DNA of 64,000 nt from Mesorhizobium norvegicum. GTDB taxonomy: Bacteria; Pseudomonadota; Alphaproteobacteria; Rhizobiales; Rhizobiaceae. The notes beneath the pieces are model-generated. The model did not search any database. It had not been told where the DNA came from and was given only the letters and a program-made list of their open reading frames with translations. Below, in pieces: positions 42,863 to 51,261 of the stretch (position 1 is its first letter; each line of letters starts with the position of its first letter). The stretch is taken from positions 7,203-71,202 of the forward strand of contig NZ_SMYZ01000021.1 of assembly GCF_004919685.1 (NCBI RefSeq). The letters are read 5' to 3'. Both the position numbers and the translations under genes were made by a program.

Positions 42863-44389
42863 ATGGCGTTGGCGGCCAAACTACAGCTACGACAATCGCA
42901 GTCGCTGGTGATGACGCCGCAGCTGATGCAGTCGATTCGGCTGCTGCAATTCACCCATGTCGAACTCGAGCATTTCATCGACGAGGAAATCGAGCGCAAC
43001 CCGCTGCTGGAGCGCGCCGAACCGCAGGACGATGCCGCCGGTGATCAGGCGCAGAAGATCGAGGCGGAGCCGCAAGCCACCACTGACGGTGACTGGTTCG
43101 AAAACGAGACGCAGTGGAGCGCCGAGGCGATCTCGGACAAGCTCGACACGTCGCTGGAAAACCTGTTTCCCGACGATCCGGGCACCAGCGAGCGGCTCGG
43201 TCCCGACCTGACGGCGCAATGGAAATCGGCTTCCGGCAATGGCGCGAGTTCCTCATCCGAGGGTTTCGACGCCGGCGACATGGCGGCCGCAGCGATCACG
43301 CTGCGCGACCATGTCGGCGAACAGGTCGCGCTCGCCTTCGCCGACCCGGCCGCGCGGCTGATCGCCGCCGACCTCGCCGACGGCCTAGACGAGACCGGCT
43401 ATTTGCGCGCCGACATGGCCGAGATCGCCGCTCGTCTCGGTACCGACGCCGCCGCTGTGGGGAAGGTGCTGGCGGTGTGCCAGACTTTCGAGCCGGCGGG
43501 CCTGTTCGCCCGCGACCTTGCCGAATGCCTGTCGCTGCAGCTTGCCGTGCGCGACCGGCTCGATCCGGCGATGAAGGCGCTGATCGCCAATCTCGAACTG
43601 CTGGCGCGGCGCGATTTCCACGCATTGAAACGGATCTGCGGCGTCGACGAGGAGGATCTGCTCGACATGCTGGCTGAGATCCGGGCACTCGATCCCCGGC
43701 CGGGCATGGCGTTTTCGGGCGGCGCCAGCGATGCGATCGTCGCCGATGTCGAGGTGCGTGCCGCCAATGACGGCAGCTGGACGGTCGAGCTCAATGCCGA
43801 AACGCTGCCGCGCGTTTTGGTCGACCATATCTATTTCGCCCAGGTCTCGCCGCAGACGAAGAATCAGGCGGAAAAGGATTTTCTGGCCGAATGCCTGCAG
43901 AACGCCAATTGGCTGACGCGCAGCCTCGACCAGCGGGCGAAGACCATCCTCAAGGTCGCTTCGGAAATCGTTCGCCAGCAGGATGCCTTCCTCGTCCATG
44001 GCGTGCGCCAGCTGAAACCGCTCAACCTGCGCACGGTGGCCGATGCCATCGGCATGCACGAATCGACGGTCAGCCGGGTCACCGCGAACAAATACATGCT
44101 GACGCCGCGCGGCGTGTTCGAGCTTCGCTACTTCTTCACCGCCTCGATCGCGGCGTCGGGCGGCGGCGATGCGCATTCCTCGGAAGCCGTGCGCGACCGC
44201 ATCAAGCAATTGATCGACGAGGAAAAACCGGTCGACGTGCTTTCAGACGATGCGATCGTCGACATGTTGCGCGAGAGCGGCGTCGATATTGCCAGGCGCA
44301 CGGTCGCCAAGTACCGGGAAGGCATGAATATTCCCTCCTCGGTGCAGCGCCGGCGCGAGAAACGGGCGCTGGCCAGCGCCGGCCGCTGA
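42863..44389 (+). CDS. rpoN: RNA polymerase sigma-54 factor RpoN
   Basis: Alternative sigma factor for nitrogen assimilation, nif/fix, dct and motility promoters, 508 residues. Region I (about 1-50) is Gln/Leu-rich (QSQSLVMTPQLMQSIRLLQF), region II is acidic, and region III includes the core-binding and DNA-binding parts, with an HTH in LNLRTVADAIGMHESTVSRV (about 389-408). The RpoN box ARRTVAKYRE (about 474-483) is exact. Activity requires enhancer-binding AAA+ proteins. Located after lptB, before hpf and ptsN, the standard proteobacterial order. Confidence 0.97.
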   Translation: MALAAKLQLRQSQSLVMTPQLMQSIRLLQFTHVELEHFIDEEIERNPLLERAEPQDDAAGDQAQKIEAEPQATTDGDWFENETQWSAEAISDKLDTSLENLFPDDPGTSERLGPDLTAQWKSASGNGASSSSEGFDAGDMAAAAITLRDHVGEQVALAFADPAARLIAADLADGLDETGYLRADMAEIAARLGTDAAAVGKVLAVCQTFEPAGLFARDLAECLSLQLAVRDRLDPAMKALIANLELLARRDFHALKRICGVDEEDLLDMLAEIRALDPRPGMAFSGGASDAIVADVEVRAANDGSWTVELNAETLPRVLVDHIYFAQVSPQTKNQAEKDFLAECLQNANWLTRSLDQRAKTILKVASEIVRQQDAFLVHGVRQLKPLNLRTVADAIGMHESTVSRVTANKYMLTPRGVFELRYFFTASIAASGGGDAHSSEAVRDRIKQLIDEEKPVDVLSDDAIVDMLRESGVDIARRTVAKYREGMNIPSSVQRRREKRALASAGR

Positions 44390-44421
44390 GGCCGCCCGAT
44401 TTTCCACAGGCCCGCACTTCA

Positions 44422-44450
44422 TTGACAAGCCGCGGTGAAGTGGCTAGAAG
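44422..44450 (+). promoter_or_regulatory. Candidate promoter upstream of hpf
   Basis: ttgaca (44422-44427), 17-base spacer, tagaag (44445-44450). This would give a leader of about 200 nt ahead of hpf, with a short gcccg/cgggc hairpin just after the -10. The leader has no coding frame of note. Confidence 0.45.
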
Positions 44451-44655
44451 CCCGCCCGCATGAGACGGGCTAGATGCCTGCATGCGGATGGTCCGTCACG
44501 ACGTTGGCCTCGGGACGGTCAAAGGGCGGCTTGTGATCAACCGGAAAAGTTCGGATTTAAAATCGGCGCGAGTGACGCCGCAAAGCTTGTGCGCACGGAT
44601 CACGAGTATAAACTCGGGCCAGTTTGAAGCCTGAGCAAGGAAGGTCAGTTTTCAG

Positions 44656-45240
44656 ATGAATCTGCGCATATCGGGAAAACACATGGATATCGGCGATGCG
44701 TTCCGCACACGCATCAACGATCGTGTCGGCGAAGCGATCGGCAAGTATTTCGATCGCGGCTTTGCCGGACACGTCACTGTCATCAAATCGGGCTCGCGCT
44801 ATTCGGCGGATTGCATGATCAGGCTGGATTCCGGCGCTTCGCTGCAGGCCACCGGCGATGCCCAGGATCCGACGCTTGCCTTCGAGGCGGCGGCGGATCG
44901 TCTGGAGACCCGGCTGAGGCGTTACAAGCGCCGGCTGAAATCGCACAATTCGGGCGCCGCCAATGGCGAGCCGACCGACATTGCCTATACGGTGATGGCG
45001 CCGCTTGCCGATGACGACGAGGACATTCCGGAGAATTTCGCGCCGGCCATCGTCGCCGAATCAACCATGACGCTGAAGACCATGTCGGTGGCGTCGGCGG
45101 TCATCGAGCTCGACACCAAGGACAGCCCGGTCTTCGTCTTCCGCAACGCCGGAAACGACCATCTCAACATCGTCTATCGCCGGCCCGATGGAAACATCGG
45201 CTGGATCGACCCGTCCACCACCAAGGTCGCACAAGCGTGA
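44656..45240 (+). CDS. hpf: Ribosome hibernation-promoting factor (long form)
   Basis: Binds the 30S decoding region and dimerises ribosomes in stationary phase or starvation. 194 residues: N-terminal ribosome-binding HPF/YfiA domain (about 1-98, MNLRISGKHMDIGDAFRTRI, GHVTVIKSGSRYSADCMIRL, ADRLETRLRRYKRRLKSHN), a flexible linker and a C-terminal dimerisation domain (about 135-190, MSVASAVIELDTKDSPVFVF, GNIGWIDP). The two-domain long form makes 100S ribosomes without RMF. It sits between rpoN and ptsN. Confidence 0.95.
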   Translation: MNLRISGKHMDIGDAFRTRINDRVGEAIGKYFDRGFAGHVTVIKSGSRYSADCMIRLDSGASLQATGDAQDPTLAFEAAADRLETRLRRYKRRLKSHNSGAANGEPTDIAYTVMAPLADDDEDIPENFAPAIVAESTMTLKTMSVASAVIELDTKDSPVFVFRNAGNDHLNIVYRRPDGNIGWIDPSTTKVAQA

Positions 45241-45290
45241 CAAGGGTCGCACGGGCGTGACGACAAGGGTCGCACGGTGACGACAAGGGA
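45225..45290. repeat. Direct repeats spanning the hpf stop codon
   Basis: The unit gtgacaagggtcgcacgggc and shorter variants (gtgacgacaagggtcgcacg, gtgacgacaaggg) recur three times in a row across the hpf stop codon and the following gap to ptsN. They look like recent slippage duplications. Confidence 0.6.
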
Positions 45291-45352
45291 TAAAAGCCGG
45301 CCGCACGAGGGGTGAGGACTGGTGACGGTAGGCGAACAAGGGATTTTCAAGC

Positions 45353-45817
45353 ATGGATCTGAGCGATCTTATCAACGTTCCGGCGATATTGCCGGCGTTG
45401 AAGGCGAACTCCAAGAAGCAGCTGCTGCAACTGCTGTCCGAACGGGCAGCTGCGATTTCGGGCATTCCGGAGCGGGAAGTGTTCGACACCATCCTGCAGC
45501 GTGAGCGGCTGGGCTCGACCGGCGTCGGCAACGGCATCGCCATTCCGCACGGCAAGCTGGCCGGCGTGAAGCGCATCGCCGGGGTTTTCGCCCGGCTGGA
45601 GACGCCTGTCGATTTCGAATCGCTGGACGATCAGCCGGTCGATCTGGTGTTTCTGCTGCTGGCGCCGGAAGGGGCGGGCGCCGACCATCTCAAGGCACTG
45701 TCGCGCATCGCGCGGGTGCTGCGCGACGCCGACACGGTGGCCAAGATCAGGGGTACGCGCGACGCCGCGGCGATCCACGCGCTGTTGTCGGACACCCAGG
45801 CCTCGCACGCGGCCTGA
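45353..45817 (+). CDS. ptsN: PTS IIA-like nitrogen regulatory protein PtsN
   Basis: Terminal phosphoacceptor of the nitrogen-related PTS (PtsP-PtsO-PtsN), controlling K+ transport, carbon/nitrogen balance and, in rhizobia, symbiotic traits. 154 residues, EIIA-fructose fold. The phosphorylated His lies in VGNGIAIPHGKLAGVKRIAG (about 57-76); RAAAISGIPEREVFDTILQR and VDLVFLLLAPEGAGADHLKA are also typical. Downstream of hpf and the direct repeats, followed by a strong terminator. Regulation depends on phosphorylation state. Confidence 0.95.
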   Translation: MDLSDLINVPAILPALKANSKKQLLQLLSERAAAISGIPEREVFDTILQRERLGSTGVGNGIAIPHGKLAGVKRIAGVFARLETPVDFESLDDQPVDLVFLLLAPEGAGADHLKALSRIARVLRDADTVAKIRGTRDAAAIHALLSDTQASHAA

Positions 45818-45827
45818 TATTTTTATC

Positions 45828-45884
45828 TGTTTTTACGCAATTCCGGACGGAAAACCGTTACACACTTTTCCTGGAATTGCTTTG
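45828..45884. repeat. Dispersed palindrome (gcaattcc ... ggaattgc)
   Basis: gcaattcc (45837-45844) and ggaattgc (45873-45880) form the ends, with aaaaccg ... cttttcc between. It is a variant of the second element at 5962-6088 and belongs to a Mesorhizobium-type family. Confidence 0.6.
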
Positions 45885-45897
45885 AATTGAGACGACC

Positions 45898-45930
45898 TCA
45901 AGGGCCGCCATGGGCGGCCCTTTCCGTTTC
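45898..45930 (+). terminator. Intrinsic terminator after ptsN
   Basis: agggccgcc (45901-45909), loop atg, ggcggccct (45913-45921), then ttccgttt. A perfect 9-bp GC stem. It ends the rpoN-hpf-ptsN direction and, read in reverse, could also stop the convergent DUF1150 transcript. Confidence 0.65.
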
Positions 45931-45945
45931 AGCCGGAAATTGCTG

Positions 45946-46200
45946 TCAGTGAATGGCGACCGTGGTCAGGTCGTTTTCCATGGCGCCGGCCAAAGCGCGG
46001 TCACGCGCGTCGGAAAGCAGGATCGGCTGGCCATTGGCCGCAAACAGCGCCCACAGTTCCATGCCGGGAGCGATTTCGCCGAGATTCGGGAAACGGCCGA
46101 GCAATTCGTCGCTCGAGACCTTTCTGAGATAGGCGACCGAGCCCTCGCCGAGATGGGCGAATTCGCCATTGGTCATGGTGATAGTTTCAGTTCTGGTCAT
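45946..46200 (-). CDS. DUF1150 family protein
   Basis: 84 residues, soluble, acidic-neutral. The family core EFAHLGEGSVAYLRKVSSDE (about 13-32) is followed by ELWALFAANGQPILLSDARD (about 48-67) and the end ALAGAMENDLTTVAIH. DUF1150 proteins are small and occur in Rhizobiales beside the Hsp20 gene, as here (65 bp downstream of it), so a stress or heat-shock connection is likely. No catalytic residue is recognisable. Confidence 0.85.
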   Translation of the reverse strand: MTRTETITMTNGEFAHLGEGSVAYLRKVSSDELLGRFPNLGEIAPGMELWALFAANGQPILLSDARDRALAGAMENDLTTVAIH

Positions 46201-46265
46201 TTCAAAGCCTCCTTGGCGCGAGGACGCCGCTCAAGGCCATCCCGCATGAGAGCCATCGGTAAAGA

Positions 46266-46691
46266 TCAGTCTTTCACCGATATGTTTATTTTCCGTACCA
46301 GCCGTTCGGACTCCGGCCGATCGAGGTCGATCGACAAAAGGCCGTTCTTCAGCTCCGCCGCGATCACCCGCATGCCGTCGGCCAGCACGAAACAGCGCTG
46401 GAACTGGCGTGCGGCGATGCCGCGATGAAGAAATTCGCGCTCGGTGTCGTCGGTCTGACGGCCGCGCACGACCAGCTGGTTTTCCTCCGTAGTGACATCG
46501 AGATCGCTTTCGGCGAAACCGGCGACCGCCAATGTGATGCGCAACCTCTCGGTCTTGCCGTCGGCGCCGCTGAGGCGTTCGATGTTGTAGGGAGGGTAGC
46601 TGTCACCGGATTTCGCCAGGCGTTCCAGGGTCTTTTCCATGGCGTCGAAGCCAAGCAGAAGCGGGCTGGAAAAGGGCGTCATTCGGCTCAT
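46266..46691 (-). CDS. Small heat shock protein, Hsp20/IbpA family
   Basis: ATP-independent holdase that binds unfolding proteins. 141 residues: short N-terminal arm (MSRMTPFSSPLLLGFDAMEK), alpha-crystallin domain (about 35-125, YPPYNIERLSGADGKTERLR, ITLAVAGFAESDLDVTTEEN, QLVVRGRQTDDTEREFLHRG) and the terminal INISVKD lacking a clear I-x-I/V tail except NIS. The start is chosen at MSRMTPFSS, where an agagga site sits nine bases upstream; the leader carries a ROSE-type thermometer signature and a heat-shock-like promoter. Confidence 0.93.
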   Translation of the reverse strand: MSRMTPFSSPLLLGFDAMEKTLERLAKSGDSYPPYNIERLSGADGKTERLRITLAVAGFAESDLDVTTEENQLVVRGRQTDDTEREFLHRGIAARQFQRCFVLADGMRVIAAELKNGLLSIDLDRPESERLVRKINISVKD

Positions 46692-46753
46692 GTTACACTG
46701 TCCTCTCAAGAGCGACATAAAGTGGAAAAACCCAGATGGCATTTTTCCCGATG
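46692..46753 (-). promoter_or_regulatory. ROSE-type RNA thermometer in the hsp20 leader
   Basis: In the leader RNA a UCGCU (plus-strand 46711-46715) faces AGGA of the ribosome site (46701-46704). The pair folds as guc/gac and cuc/gag with one unpaired G, loop UUGA. U(U/C)GCU opposite AGGA with an unpaired or G-G-paired G is the defining core of ROSE elements. A second hairpin upstream pairs ggaaaaa with tttttcc (about 46724-46748). The element fits between the predicted start of transcription and ATG. Melting at heat-shock temperature would free the ribosome site. Confidence 0.7.
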
Positions 46754-46759
46754 GTCTTG

Positions 46760-46788
46760 ATATGGTCCGCCCCGCGACCAAGTTCAAG
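46760..46788 (-). promoter_or_regulatory. Heat-shock-like promoter of hsp20
   Basis: On the minus strand CTTGAA, 17-base spacer, CCATAT. The -35 matches RpoH in alphaproteobacteria exactly and the -10 begins with CC as in RpoH sites; sigma-70 use is also possible. It predicts a leader of about 62 nt. Confidence 0.6.
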
Positions 46789-47006
46789 CCGTCAAAAGAC
46801 CCGCCCAAAAAGACCAGGTCGTGGACTCACAGGAATGATCGACATGGCGCTTGAAACGGCGAGCAGATGCAAGGAGAAGCGCGCAGGTCGGGATTGTCTT
46901 CCCCGGTCGAGCGGTTCGACATTGCAGCTCGCGGCCGCTTCGGCGTCATTTGGATGTTTCGATCAGATTCATTCAGGTCCACGGCCTCGCCAAACAAGGA
47001 ATTGAA

Positions 47007-47948
47007 ATGCCTCAATCACGCAAGATCATCATCGACACGGATCCCGGCCAGGATGATGCCGTCGCCATTTTGCTGGCGCTCGGCAGCGCCGAGCTGGAGA
47101 TCGTCGGCATCACAGCGGTTGCCGGCAACGTGCCGCTGAAGCTTACCGAAAAGAATGCCCGCAAGATCTGCGAGCTGGCCGGCCGGCCTGACATCAAGGT
47201 CTATGCCGGCGCCATCCGGCCCCTGATGCGCGAACTGGTCACCGCCGAGGAAGTGCATGGCAAGACCGGCCTCAACGGACCGCAATTGCCCGAACCGACG
47301 ATGAAGCTGCAGGACCAATACGCGGTCGATTTCATCGTCGAGACGCTGATGAAGGAAGAAAGCGGCACGATCACGCTTTGCCCGCTCGGCCCGCTGACCA
47401 ACATTGCGCTGGCGCTGATCCGCGAGCCGCGCATCGCACCGCGCATCAAGGAAATCGTGCTGATGGGCGGCGGCTTCTTCGAAGGCGGCAATGTCACGCC
47501 GTCGGCCGAATTCAACATCTATGTCGATCCGCATGCCGCCGATGTCGTGCTCAAATCCGGCATTCCGATCGTGATGATGCCGCTTGACGTCACCCACAAG
47601 GCGCTGACCACCGCCAAGCGCACGCAGGCCTTCCGCGCGCTCGGCACCAAGGTCGGCACCGCGACCGCCGAGATGCTGGAATTCTTCGAGCGCTTCGATG
47701 AGGAGAAATATGGCACCGATGGCGGGCCGCTGCACGACCCCTGCGTCATCGCCTATCTGTTGAAGCCGGACCTGTTCAAGGGCCGCAACTGCAACGTCAG
47801 CGTGGAGACCAATTCGGAACTGACCATGGGCATGACCGTGATCGACTGGTGGGGCGTCACCAAGCGGCCAAAGAACGCCATGGTGATGCGCGACATCGAC
47901 CATGACGGCTTTTTCGCCTTGCTGGTGGAGCGGCTGGGGCGGCTTTAG
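47007..47948 (+). CDS. Nucleoside hydrolase (IU-nucleoside hydrolase family)
   Basis: Hydrolyses ribonucleosides to base and ribose in salvage, 313 residues. The calcium-binding start IIIDTDPGQDDAVAILLALG (about 7-26) is the diagnostic DxDxxxDD. Further: ICPLGPLTN-type TLCPLGPLTNIALAL, MGGGFFEGGNVTPSAEFNIY (about 151-170) and DPCVIAYLLKPDLF with the catalytic His in LHDPC. The start ATG is preceded by aaggaa; the longer frame upstream is unlikely. A ribokinase gene 2.4 kb on could use the ribose, although it is on the other strand. Confidence 0.93.
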   Translation: MPQSRKIIIDTDPGQDDAVAILLALGSAELEIVGITAVAGNVPLKLTEKNARKICELAGRPDIKVYAGAIRPLMRELVTAEEVHGKTGLNGPQLPEPTMKLQDQYAVDFIVETLMKEESGTITLCPLGPLTNIALALIREPRIAPRIKEIVLMGGGFFEGGNVTPSAEFNIYVDPHAADVVLKSGIPIVMMPLDVTHKALTTAKRTQAFRALGTKVGTATAEMLEFFERFDEEKYGTDGGPLHDPCVIAYLLKPDLFKGRNCNVSVETNSELTMGMTVIDWWGVTKRPKNAMVMRDIDHDGFFALLVERLGRL

Positions 47949-47958
47949 GGGGCTTTTT

Positions 47959-48106
47959 ACCTTCTCCCCTTGTGGGAGAAGGTGGCCGAGCGAAGCGAGG
48001 TCGGATGAGGGGTGTTCCAGCTTGGCAAAGACGGCGATCCTTCACGCACCCCTCAACCGTCTCGGCGCTGCGCGCCGATCCACCTTCTCCCTCAAGGGGA
48101 GAAGGT
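47959..48106. repeat. Large dispersed palindromic element
   Basis: accttctccccttgtgggag on the left and its counterpart accttctccctcaaggggag on the right flank a central segment with cgagcgaagcgaggtcggat and ggcgctgcgcgcc. It fills the convergent gap. This kind of element is frequent in Mesorhizobium and related genomes and resembles rhizobial RIME-like repeats; the match is from memory. Confidence 0.65.
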
Positions 48107-48116
48107 AAAGGCGGTC

Positions 48117-48731
48117 TTACTTCGACCGCGAAAACGCCAGCCACAGGCCGCCACCGACCATGAAGCTGCCGCTGATCCTCGACAAAAGCTTGATGCGGCT
48201 GGCCGACAGCAGACGCCCGGCGCGGCCGGCGGCCAGTGCATAGGTCGAATCCGACATGGCCGCGAAGATCATGGCGGTGAGACCCATGACGGCGATCTGC
48301 AGCGAATAGTTGCCTTGCGGCGAAATGAACTGCGGAAAGAAGGCGCCGAAGAAGATCAGCGTCTTGGGGTTGCTGAGCGCCACCAGCAGGCCCTGCAGGA
48401 AGAAGCCGCCACGCGGTTTCCTCGCTGTTCCGTCAGCGTTCAGCGTGCCCTTGGAACGGAACATCTGCACGCCCATCCAGATCAGATAGGCGGCGCCGAT
48501 CAGCCTGACCCACTCGAACCAGTGGCCCATGCCCGAAATCAGCGTGTTGAGGCCGATGCCGACGATGGCGATCATCACGGCAAGCCCGGCCTGCGTGCCG
48601 GCGACGTTGGCGAGACCGGCGCGGGAGCCATGGCGGATGCTGTTGGCGATGATCAGCGTGACCGTCGGACCGGGCACCAAGATGATGACGATGCAAGCGA
48701 CGACATAGGCAGCGTAGAGTTCGAGCGACAT
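48117..48731 (-). CDS. LysE/RhtB family amino acid exporter
   Basis: Inner-membrane efflux protein of 204 residues with six hydrophobic segments. The family signature VACIVIILVPGPTVTLIIAN (about 11-30) contains the conserved PGP near the first helix end; SRAGLANVAGTQAGLAV, LIGAAYLIWMGVQMFRSKG and LLVALSNPKTLIFFGAFFPQ (about 114-133) are also typical. Substrates include lysine, arginine, homoserine or threonine; none is indicated by context. Separate from the amidase gene, with a repeat upstream. Confidence 0.9.
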   Translation of the reverse strand: MSLELYAAYVVACIVIILVPGPTVTLIIANSIRHGSRAGLANVAGTQAGLAVMIAIVGIGLNTLISGMGHWFEWVRLIGAAYLIWMGVQMFRSKGTLNADGTARKPRGGFFLQGLLVALSNPKTLIFFGAFFPQFISPQGNYSLQIAVMGLTAMIFAAMSDSTYALAAGRAGRLLSASRIKLLSRISGSFMVGGGLWLAFSRSK

Positions 48732-48748
48732 GATTTTTCCCTAGTTGG

Positions 48749-48797
48749 AGCATGATCTTTTCCGAAAACCGGTTCCCACTTTTCGGGATCATGCTCT
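48749..48797. repeat. Dispersed palindrome (agcatgatc ... gatcatgct)
   Basis: agcatgatc (48749-48757) and gatcatgct (48787-48795) bracket ttttccgaaaaccggttccc and acttttcgg. This is a very common Rhizobiales intergenic repeat. Confidence 0.75.
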
Positions 48798-48899
48798 AGG
48801 AATGCCTGCGATGCGGCGCAGCTGAGGACAATCAATGCATGGCGGCACTGCCGATGCAAGCCGATGCGCGAAGCGCCGCGACACGCCGGTGCATGCGGC

Positions 48900-50354
48900 T
48901 CAGGCGCTGGCGCCGGACTGCCAGGGCAGCGTCGCCTCATAGGCCGCCGCCGCCTTCAGTACGGCAAGGTCGCCGCGTGGCCGGCCGATCAGCTGCATGC
49001 CCATCGGCCTACCCTTGTCGTCGAAGCCGACCGGCACGTTGACCGCCGGGCAGCCGCCCAAGGTCGCGAAGGCGGAAACCTGCATCCAGCGGTGGTAGCT
49101 GTCCATTGCGCGTCCGGCGACCTCACGGGGCCAATGCGTGCCTATATCGAAGGGGAAGACCTGCGCGGTCGGCAGCGCAATGAGGTCATAGCGGTCGAAG
49201 AGCGACAGCAGCGTGCGATGCCAGGACGTACGGATAACCGAAGCCGCGCGGATCTGCGGTGCCGTCAGCCGCATTGCGTTCTCCACCTCCCAGATGGCTT
49301 CCGGCTTGAGCAGGCCGCGCTTGGCGGGATCGTCATAGTGGGTTTTGAGCGCGCAGCCGCTGCCGGCCTGGCGCAGCGTCACGAAGGCCTGCCACAGCGC
49401 TTCGAAATCGAAATCCGGCAGCAAGGGTTCGGTCAGGAAGGACGCATCCGCAAAGCGGCCTAGTGCTGCCTCGCAAAGTTCAAGAATACCGGATTCGAGC
49501 GGCAGATGACCGCCGAGGTCGCCGAGCCAGGCGATGCGGCCACCAGCCGCTGCCGCGCCGAGCCCTTCGAGGAAGGAACCCGGTTTCTCATAGGACAATG
49601 GCGCGCGCGGGTGGTAACCCGCCTGCACATCGAGCAGCAGCGCCATGTCACGGACGTTGCGGCCCATCGGCCCATCGACGCCCATCTGCGCATGAAAAAC
49701 CTCGAAGTCGGGTCCGCCGGGGACAAGCCCCTGTGACGGGCGGAAGCCGTAGACATTGTTCCAGGCGGCCGGATTGCGCAGCGAGCCGCCAAAGTCGCTG
49801 CCATCGGCGACGGGCACCATGTCGAGCGCCAGCGCCACCGCCGCGCCGCCGCTCGAGCCGCCGGCGGTCAGGGCCGGATCGAAGGCGTTCAGCGTCGGCC
49901 CGAACACGCTGTTGTAGGTGTTGGAGCCAAGCCCGAATTCGGGGACGTTGGTCTTGCCGATGATGATGGCGCCGGCGTTTCGAATGCGCTCGACGAAGAA
50001 ATCGTCTTCCTGCGGCACGAAATCGGCGAAGATCGGCGAGCCGAGGGAGGTTCTGAGGCCCGTGGTCGAGGCGAGATCCTTGATGGCGATCGGCAGGCCG
50101 AAGAGCGGGCCGGCTTCGGCTCGCGCCAGGCTGGCATCGGCCGCATCGGCTTCGCGCAGGATATCGCCGCGGTCGCGCAAGGAGACGATGGCGTTGACCA
50201 GCGGGTTGACCGCCTCGATGCGGTCGAGGAATGCCGTCATCACCTCGCGCACGGAAAGTGTCTTCTGGCGGATCGCGGCGGCGAGTTCGACAGCGGACAG
50301 GCGGCAGATCTCGCCGGCCGGCGGCACAGCATGTTTCGTTTGAGGGCGCAGCAT
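48900..50354 (-). CDS. Amidase (amidase signature family)
   Basis: Ser-cisSer-Lys hydrolase, 484 residues. Catalytic Lys lies in GLPIAIKDLAS (about 78-88), cis-Ser in the signature LTAGGSSGGAAVALALDMVP (about 150-169), and the nucleophile Ser in DGSDFGGSLRNPAAWNNVYG (about 172-191). The start is the ATG before LRPQTKHAVPP, one base after the ribokinase stop codon, so the two are cotranscribed. Substrate could be an aryl or alkyl amide; a nucleobase-derived or carbamoyl substrate is possible given the ribokinase but unproven. Confidence 0.92.
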   Translation of the reverse strand: MLRPQTKHAVPPAGEICRLSAVELAAAIRQKTLSVREVMTAFLDRIEAVNPLVNAIVSLRDRGDILREADAADASLARAEAGPLFGLPIAIKDLASTTGLRTSLGSPIFADFVPQEDDFFVERIRNAGAIIIGKTNVPEFGLGSNTYNSVFGPTLNAFDPALTAGGSSGGAAVALALDMVPVADGSDFGGSLRNPAAWNNVYGFRPSQGLVPGGPDFEVFHAQMGVDGPMGRNVRDMALLLDVQAGYHPRAPLSYEKPGSFLEGLGAAAAGGRIAWLGDLGGHLPLESGILELCEAALGRFADASFLTEPLLPDFDFEALWQAFVTLRQAGSGCALKTHYDDPAKRGLLKPEAIWEVENAMRLTAPQIRAASVIRTSWHRTLLSLFDRYDLIALPTAQVFPFDIGTHWPREVAGRAMDSYHRWMQVSAFATLGGCPAVNVPVGFDDKGRPMGMQLIGRPRGDLAVLKAAAAYEATLPWQSGASA

Positions 50355-50355
50355 C

Positions 50356-51261
50356 TCAACGGGTTTCCTGCAACGCCTGATCGACATCCCTGGCGAGCGG
50401 GATTGCCGGCTGGGCGCCAGGCTTCAGGCAGGCCAGCGAGCCGGCCGCGCCGGCGCGCGCCAGCGCCTGTTCGAGCGTGAGACGGGCAGAGAGGCCGGCG
50501 GCAAAATAACCGCAGAACGTATCCCCGGCGCCGACCGTGTCGACAGGGCTGATCTTCATTGCCAGAACGGTGAGGAAATCGGTCGGCGTCGCCGCCATCA
50601 CGCCGTCGCCGCCGAGCGTGACGACGATGGTTCGGCCGGTTTTCGCGGCGAAGTCGCGCATCCGTGCCGCCCGGTCGCGGCCGTTCAGGGCCAGCGCTTC
50701 GCCATAGAGGTCGAATTCGGTCTCGTTGGCGACGGCATAGTCTGCCTTGCCGAGAAAGCCGGCTGCCTTGCCCTGGAAAGGGGCTGTGTTGAGCACGGTG
50801 ATGGCGCCGGCCGCTCTTGCCTGGTCGAGGGCGGCATCGACGGTCGCCAGCGGGATCTCATGTTGCAGCAGCACGACATCGCCCTTTTTCAGGAAGGCTT
50901 TGGAGAGATCACCGGGCAGGACGGAGGCGTTGGCGCCCGGCACCACGGCGATGATGTTCTCGCCGTCGTCGCCGACCATGATCAGCGCCGTGCCGGTCGA
51001 AGCAAAGGTCTCGGCGACGCCGGACAGGTCGACCATGCCGTCGCGCAGCAATGCCAGCGCCTCGGCAGCGAAGCTGTCCTTGCCGACGGCGCCGACCATA
51101 CGCACCGAGGCGCCGGCGCGCGCGGCGGCCAGCGCCTGGTTGGCACCCTTGCCGCCAGGCGCGGTGGTGAAGGCCGAGCCGCCTACCGTCTCGCCGGGGC
51201 TCGGCAAGCGGTCGACATTGGCGATAAGGTCGAGGTTGATCGAGCCGATGACGATAATCAA
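50356..51261 (-). CDS. rbsK: Ribokinase (PfkB family)
   Basis: Phosphorylates ribose at O5, 301 residues. N-terminal INLDLIANVDRLPSPGETV (about 8-26), the GGKGANQALAAARAGASVRM signature 1 (about 37-56), anion hole and base in SPVDTVGAGDTFCGYFAAGL (about 244-263). The sequence ends without unusual extension. Start is TTG with an aggagg site seven bases upstream. It precedes the amidase by one base and probably forms its operon. It could use ribose from nucleoside hydrolase. Confidence 0.92.
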   Translation of the reverse strand: MIIVIGSINLDLIANVDRLPSPGETVGGSAFTTAPGGKGANQALAAARAGASVRMVGAVGKDSFAAEALALLRDGMVDLSGVAETFASTGTALIMVGDDGENIIAVVPGANASVLPGDLSKAFLKKGDVVLLQHEIPLATVDAALDQARAAGAITVLNTAPFQGKAAGFLGKADYAVANETEFDLYGEALALNGRDRAARMRDFAAKTGRTIVVTLGGDGVMAATPTDFLTVLAMKISPVDTVGAGDTFCGYFAAGLSARLTLEQALARAGAAGSLACLKPGAQPAIPLARDVDQALQETR

